8,360 nucleotides of DNA from a candidate division LCP-89 bacterium. Its GTDB lineage: Bacteria > Electryoneota > B3-LCP. This document shows, piece by piece, positions 6,035 to 8,360 of the stretch. A model generated the notes under the pieces. That model made no database searches. It was given only the letters and a program-made list of their open reading frames with translations, and had not been told where the DNA came from. The first letter of the stretch is position 1, and each line of letters opens with the position of its first letter. Position numbers and translations under genes: made by a program. The DNA lies in assembly GCA_025774735.1 (NCBI GenBank), contig JALGZU010000112.1:1-8360 (forward strand), in the 5' to 3' direction.

Positions 6035-6661
6035 TTAAAATTTAATTCCTAACAGAATTTCAATAGACTGATTCCGCACGGTTAACAGATCGGTCTCGTA
6101 TGAGTCCGTAAAATAGAGGTTATACCTGAATTCGGACGTAAATACAGGTAAATTAGCGATTTGAAATTCAGCACCGGCTCCGATATCACCCCCGATATCA
6201 ACCGGCTCAAATTCCTCGTAAACCGGCCCGTGGCTTTCCGCGCTGAAACCTAACAGAATATCCATGCGGGGGCCGGCGGTGAAGAAGGGCGTAATAGACG
6301 GCGATCCAAAAGAGGCTTTAGCCAGAACTGATATCGACAAATAATCTAACCGGTTGTCAAGCCGAAATATGCCCGTCGGCATATTGTTTATATCGCGACC
6401 TTCTGCTTCACATACCATGCCTCTTTGAACATAGCGCGCTTCCGTAACGACACTGAAAAATGACAGCTCAAACCATTCTGCAAAGCCCGCTACGCTGATG
6501 CCGATGCGATTATCCCATTTTGGAACTGGAAACCAAGTATAGTCGAAATCATGATTGGTTACCGCAATACCGGCTTTAACTCCATAACTGCTGAGAATAC
6601 GGGCATCGGCACTATAACAAGCAATCTGGATTACTGCTAAGACCGGTAACAGAAATCTCAT
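6035..6661 (-). CDS. Outer-membrane beta-barrel protein (PF13568-like porin family)
   Basis: A 208-residue protein with a signal peptide (residues 1-20, cleavage near SADA). The lone Cys15 lacks a lipobox residue at -3, so a lipoprotein is unlikely. The mature part alternates short amphipathic strands with Gly/Asn/Asp turns: 'YGVKAGIAVT' near the start, 'VVTEARYVQRGM', 'YLSISVLAK', 'ITPFFTAGPRMDILLG', 'GDIGAGAEF' and a closing strand 'IEILLGIKF'. This order matches the small 8-strand outer-membrane barrels common in the FCB group, and the terminal Phe is the usual signal for insertion by the BAM complex. Ligand and role are unknown. The start ATG 6661 has only a weak GGGA upstream. The gene converges on mutS2 with 5 bases between stops, and is divergent from dnaG with its own candidate promoter. 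Confidence 0.82.
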   Translation of the reverse strand: MRFLLPVLAVIQIACYSADARILSSYGVKAGIAVTNHDFDYTWFPVPKWDNRIGISVAGFAEWFELSFFSVVTEARYVQRGMVCEAEGRDINNMPTGIFRLDNRLDYLSISVLAKASFGSPSITPFFTAGPRMDILLGFSAESHGPVYEEFEPVDIGGDIGAGAEFQIANLPVFTSEFRYNLYFTDSYETDLLTVRNQSIEILLGIKF

Positions 6662-6705
6662 CTCAGTCCCGAATATTTAGCATTGGCGTTAAAATAAGAT
6701 ACTGA

Positions 6706-6734
6706 ATGATAACATTTTATTGTGATAGCATCAA
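6706..6734 (-). promoter_or_regulatory. Candidate promoter of the outer-membrane barrel gene
   Basis: On the minus strand TTGATG (6729-6734) is followed by 17 bases and TATCAT (6706-6711), about 45 bases ahead of the ATG. Both boxes depart from consensus, but the 17-base spacing matches the other promoters in the window. Confidence 0.4.
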
Positions 6735-6756
6735 GAATATTATCGTCATTATTTTT

Positions 6757-6797
6757 CAATGCCATGGTATTGCAATGCATCTCATTAAGTTGCATCT
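6757..6797. promoter_or_regulatory. Possible regulator-binding sites between divergent promoters
   Basis: CAATGCCATGGTATTG (6757-6772) is symmetric at 14 of 16 positions around CCATGG. It is followed by two direct copies of TGCATCT at 6776-6782 and 6791-6797, 15 bases apart. These lie in the 100 bases between the -35 boxes of the barrel gene and dnaG promoters, where a shared regulator could bind. There is no direct evidence of binding. Confidence 0.2.
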
Positions 6798-6833
6798 ATG
6801 ATATCTTCACAAGACTCACGCAAGAAATTTCAG

Positions 6834-6862
6834 TTGACTTTCCATCGCGAATGGGCTATCTT
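6834..6862 (+). promoter_or_regulatory. Sigma70-type promoter of dnaG
   Basis: TTGACT (6834-6839), a 17-base spacer and TATCTT (6857-6862) form a good promoter. The start is expected near 6869, leaving a leader of under 40 bases to the dnaG ATG at 6907. Confidence 0.55.
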
Positions 6863-6906
6863 ACTCATACATTTCAAAACCGTCTAAACTTATAAATCCG
6901 CCACCC

Positions 6907-8360
6907 ATGCCTGGCCGCATACCCCCCGATATAATCGACCGAATCCGGGAATCCACCGATATCGCAGATCTGATCTCGGGATACGTCAAGCTGGAGAAAA
7001 AGGGCGCCAACTACTTCGGCCTCTGCCCTTTCCATCCGGAAAAAACGCCCTCTTTCTCCGTACATCCCGGCAAACAGATTTTTCACTGCTTCGGTTGCGG
7101 ACTGGGCGGCAATGCTTTCACGTTCCTGCAGGAACATGACAAGCTGAGCTTCGCCGAGGCGGCCCGGGAACTGGCTCAGCACGCAGGCATCGAAATCCCG
7201 GAGGAGAAGCCCGGCCGAGTTGAGAAGTTCGACGCCCTCTACCGCGCCAACGAGTTCGCCTGCGAGTTTTACAGCCGCTGCCTCTGGGAAGGCAAGGGCG
7301 AAGAATACGAGCGTGCCCGGCAGTATCTGAAGGACCGCAAGATCAGCGAGGAACTGGCCCGGAGCTTCAAGCTGGGGTACGCTCCGGACAGCTGGGACGG
7401 CTTGATCCGGGGCGCTAAAAAGCTCATGACCGATGGCTTTAACCAGCGGGATTTTATCGATGCCGGTCTGCTATTGCAGAAAGAATCGCGCCCTTACGAC
7501 CGCTTCCGCGGGCGGCTGATATTTCCGATCCTGAACCTGTCCGGCAAACCGGTCGCTTTCGGTGGCCGCACCCTGAAATCCGATGATGAGGGCGCCAAGT
7601 ACATCAACACGTCACAGACGGCGATTTACAATAAAGGCGGTTTGCTGTATGGCTTGCACCTGGCCCGGGAACAGCTGCGGCGGCGGGGGGAATGTCTGAT
7701 CGTGGAAGGCTATACCGACCTGATGCGGATGCACGACGGGGGGTTTACCCACAGCGTCGCCACATCGGGCACGGCATTGACAGCTGAACAGGCCCGGCTA
7801 CTGCGCCGGTTCTGCCGCAAGGTCATCCTGATTTACGACGGGGATTCCGCCGGTTCGCACGCGGCGCTGCGCGGGGGTGACGTTCTGCTGGAGGCAGGCT
7901 TAGACGTCAAGGTCGTGGGCCTGCCGGAGGGGCACGATCCGGACGGCTTTATCCTGCAAAAGAGTCCGGGCGCCTTAGGGGATCTTCTGGAAAAGGCGAC
8001 CGACATGATCACCTACCGGATCGAGCTTTACCGGAAAGAGGACCGTTTAACGGACGTATCAACGAGATCGGAAGTGGCGCGCGAGCTTTTAGGCAGCCTG
8101 GCCGTGATTCCTGACCCCATCCATCGAGAACTGGCGGCGCAGGAAGCCGCCCGGCAAATCGGCATCGCCCAGGAGACAATGTTGAAGGAGCTGAACCGGA
8201 TTGGGTTGAGATCCCGAGCCAGCTCTGCGGTAACGGCGACGGACGGCGACGCTTCCTATCCGGATAATGAGCGGGGCCTGTTGGAAGCGCTGATTCGCTG
8301 GCCGGAACTGCGGGCGGCGACCTTCTCCGAGATATCTTCCGAGGATTTCAAACACGAACA
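6907..8360 (+). CDS. dnaG: DNA primase DnaG (3' end outside the window)
   Basis: This is the primase that makes the RNA primers for lagging-strand DNA synthesis and is recruited by the replicative helicase DnaB. The window holds 484 complete codons with no stop; the family is usually about 580-650 residues, so the end is missing. The N-terminal CHC2 zinc-binding domain has C40, H43, C61 and C64, the same positions as in E. coli. The catalytic core follows with 'FRGRLIFPI', 'FGGRTL' and 'KYINTSQTAIYNKGG'. The TOPRIM fold shows EGYTD (E267), DGDSAG (D311, D313) and DPD (D344, D346), all metal-binding residues intact. From about residue 450 the start of the C-terminal helicase-binding domain is visible. 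ATG 6907 gives the canonical N-terminus and no other start occurs in the leader in this frame. No Shine-Dalgarno sequence is present. It has its own promoter; rpoD often follows dnaG but would be off-window. Confidence 0.97.
   Translation, partial: MPGRIPPDIIDRIRESTDIADLISGYVKLEKKGANYFGLCPFHPEKTPSFSVHPGKQIFHCFGCGLGGNAFTFLQEHDKLSFAEAARELAQHAGIEIPEEKPGRVEKFDALYRANEFACEFYSRCLWEGKGEEYERARQYLKDRKISEELARSFKLGYAPDSWDGLIRGAKKLMTDGFNQRDFIDAGLLLQKESRPYDRFRGRLIFPILNLSGKPVAFGGRTLKSDDEGAKYINTSQTAIYNKGGLLYGLHLAREQLRRRGECLIVEGYTDLMRMHDGGFTHSVATSGTALTAEQARLLRRFCRKVILIYDGDSAGSHAALRGGDVLLEAGLDVKVVGLPEGHDPDGFILQKSPGALGDLLEKATDMITYRIELYRKEDRLTDVSTRSEVARELLGSLAVIPDPIHRELAAQEAARQIGIAQETMLKELNRIGLRSRASSAVTATDGDASYPDNERGLLEALIRWPELRAATFSEISSEDFKHE

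Noticed and set aside
6874..7182. Minus-strand open frame over the dnaG start
   Set aside because: It covers the conserved zinc-binding domain codons of dnaG in antisense.
8089..8355. Minus-strand open frame near the right edge
   Set aside because: It is antisense to the uninterrupted dnaG frame, which stays open to the window end.

Overview
The window carries five protein-coding genes and looks like ordinary chromosomal DNA. The likely source is a Gram-negative bacterium of the Fibrobacterota-Chlorobiota-Bacteroidota (FCB) superphylum or a related uncultured phylum. Three things point there: an exported beta-helix protein ending in a 'YPNPFN'-type C-terminal sorting module, an outer-membrane beta-barrel of the kind common in that group, and starts that mostly lack Shine-Dalgarno sequences. 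The visible promoters are of the classical TTGACA/TATAAT type rather than the Bacteroidota TTTG/TAnnTTTG type. This leans towards a non-Bacteroidota member. The exact phylum cannot be settled from the sequence alone.

Layout. At 1-221 there is a near-perfect leftward promoter (69-97) that should drive a gene off the left edge. At 222-2558 (minus) lies a large secreted right-handed beta-helix protein with an N-terminal carboxypeptidase-regulatory-like domain and a C-terminal sorting module. At 2559-3098 is a 540-base AT-rich divergent intergenic region. It holds a strong rightward promoter, several inverted repeats and a leftward intrinsic-terminator-like hairpin that may end a small RNA or leader. 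At 3099-6029 (plus) are a cvpA-like membrane protein gene and mutS2, probably an operon, with a terminator-like hairpin between them. At 6035-6661 (minus) a small outer-membrane beta-barrel gene converges on mutS2 with only 5 bases between the stop codons. At 6662-6906 is a second divergent intergenic region with promoters on both strands. From 6907 to the right edge (plus) is dnaG (DNA primase), cut off by the window end.

The genes fall into two themes. mutS2 and dnaG are DNA-maintenance and replication genes. The beta-helix protein and the beta-barrel are cell-surface or envelope proteins. The cvpA-mutS2 neighbourhood resembles the zapA-cvpA-polX-mutS2 order known from Bacillus. I found no mobile element, CRISPR array, tRNA, rRNA or defence cassette, and no clear new multi-gene system. 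The most interesting signals are two cysteine columns running through the beta-helix, the possible terminator/antiterminator in the 2.7-2.9 kb intergenic region, and the hairpin that overlaps one candidate mutS2 start signal.
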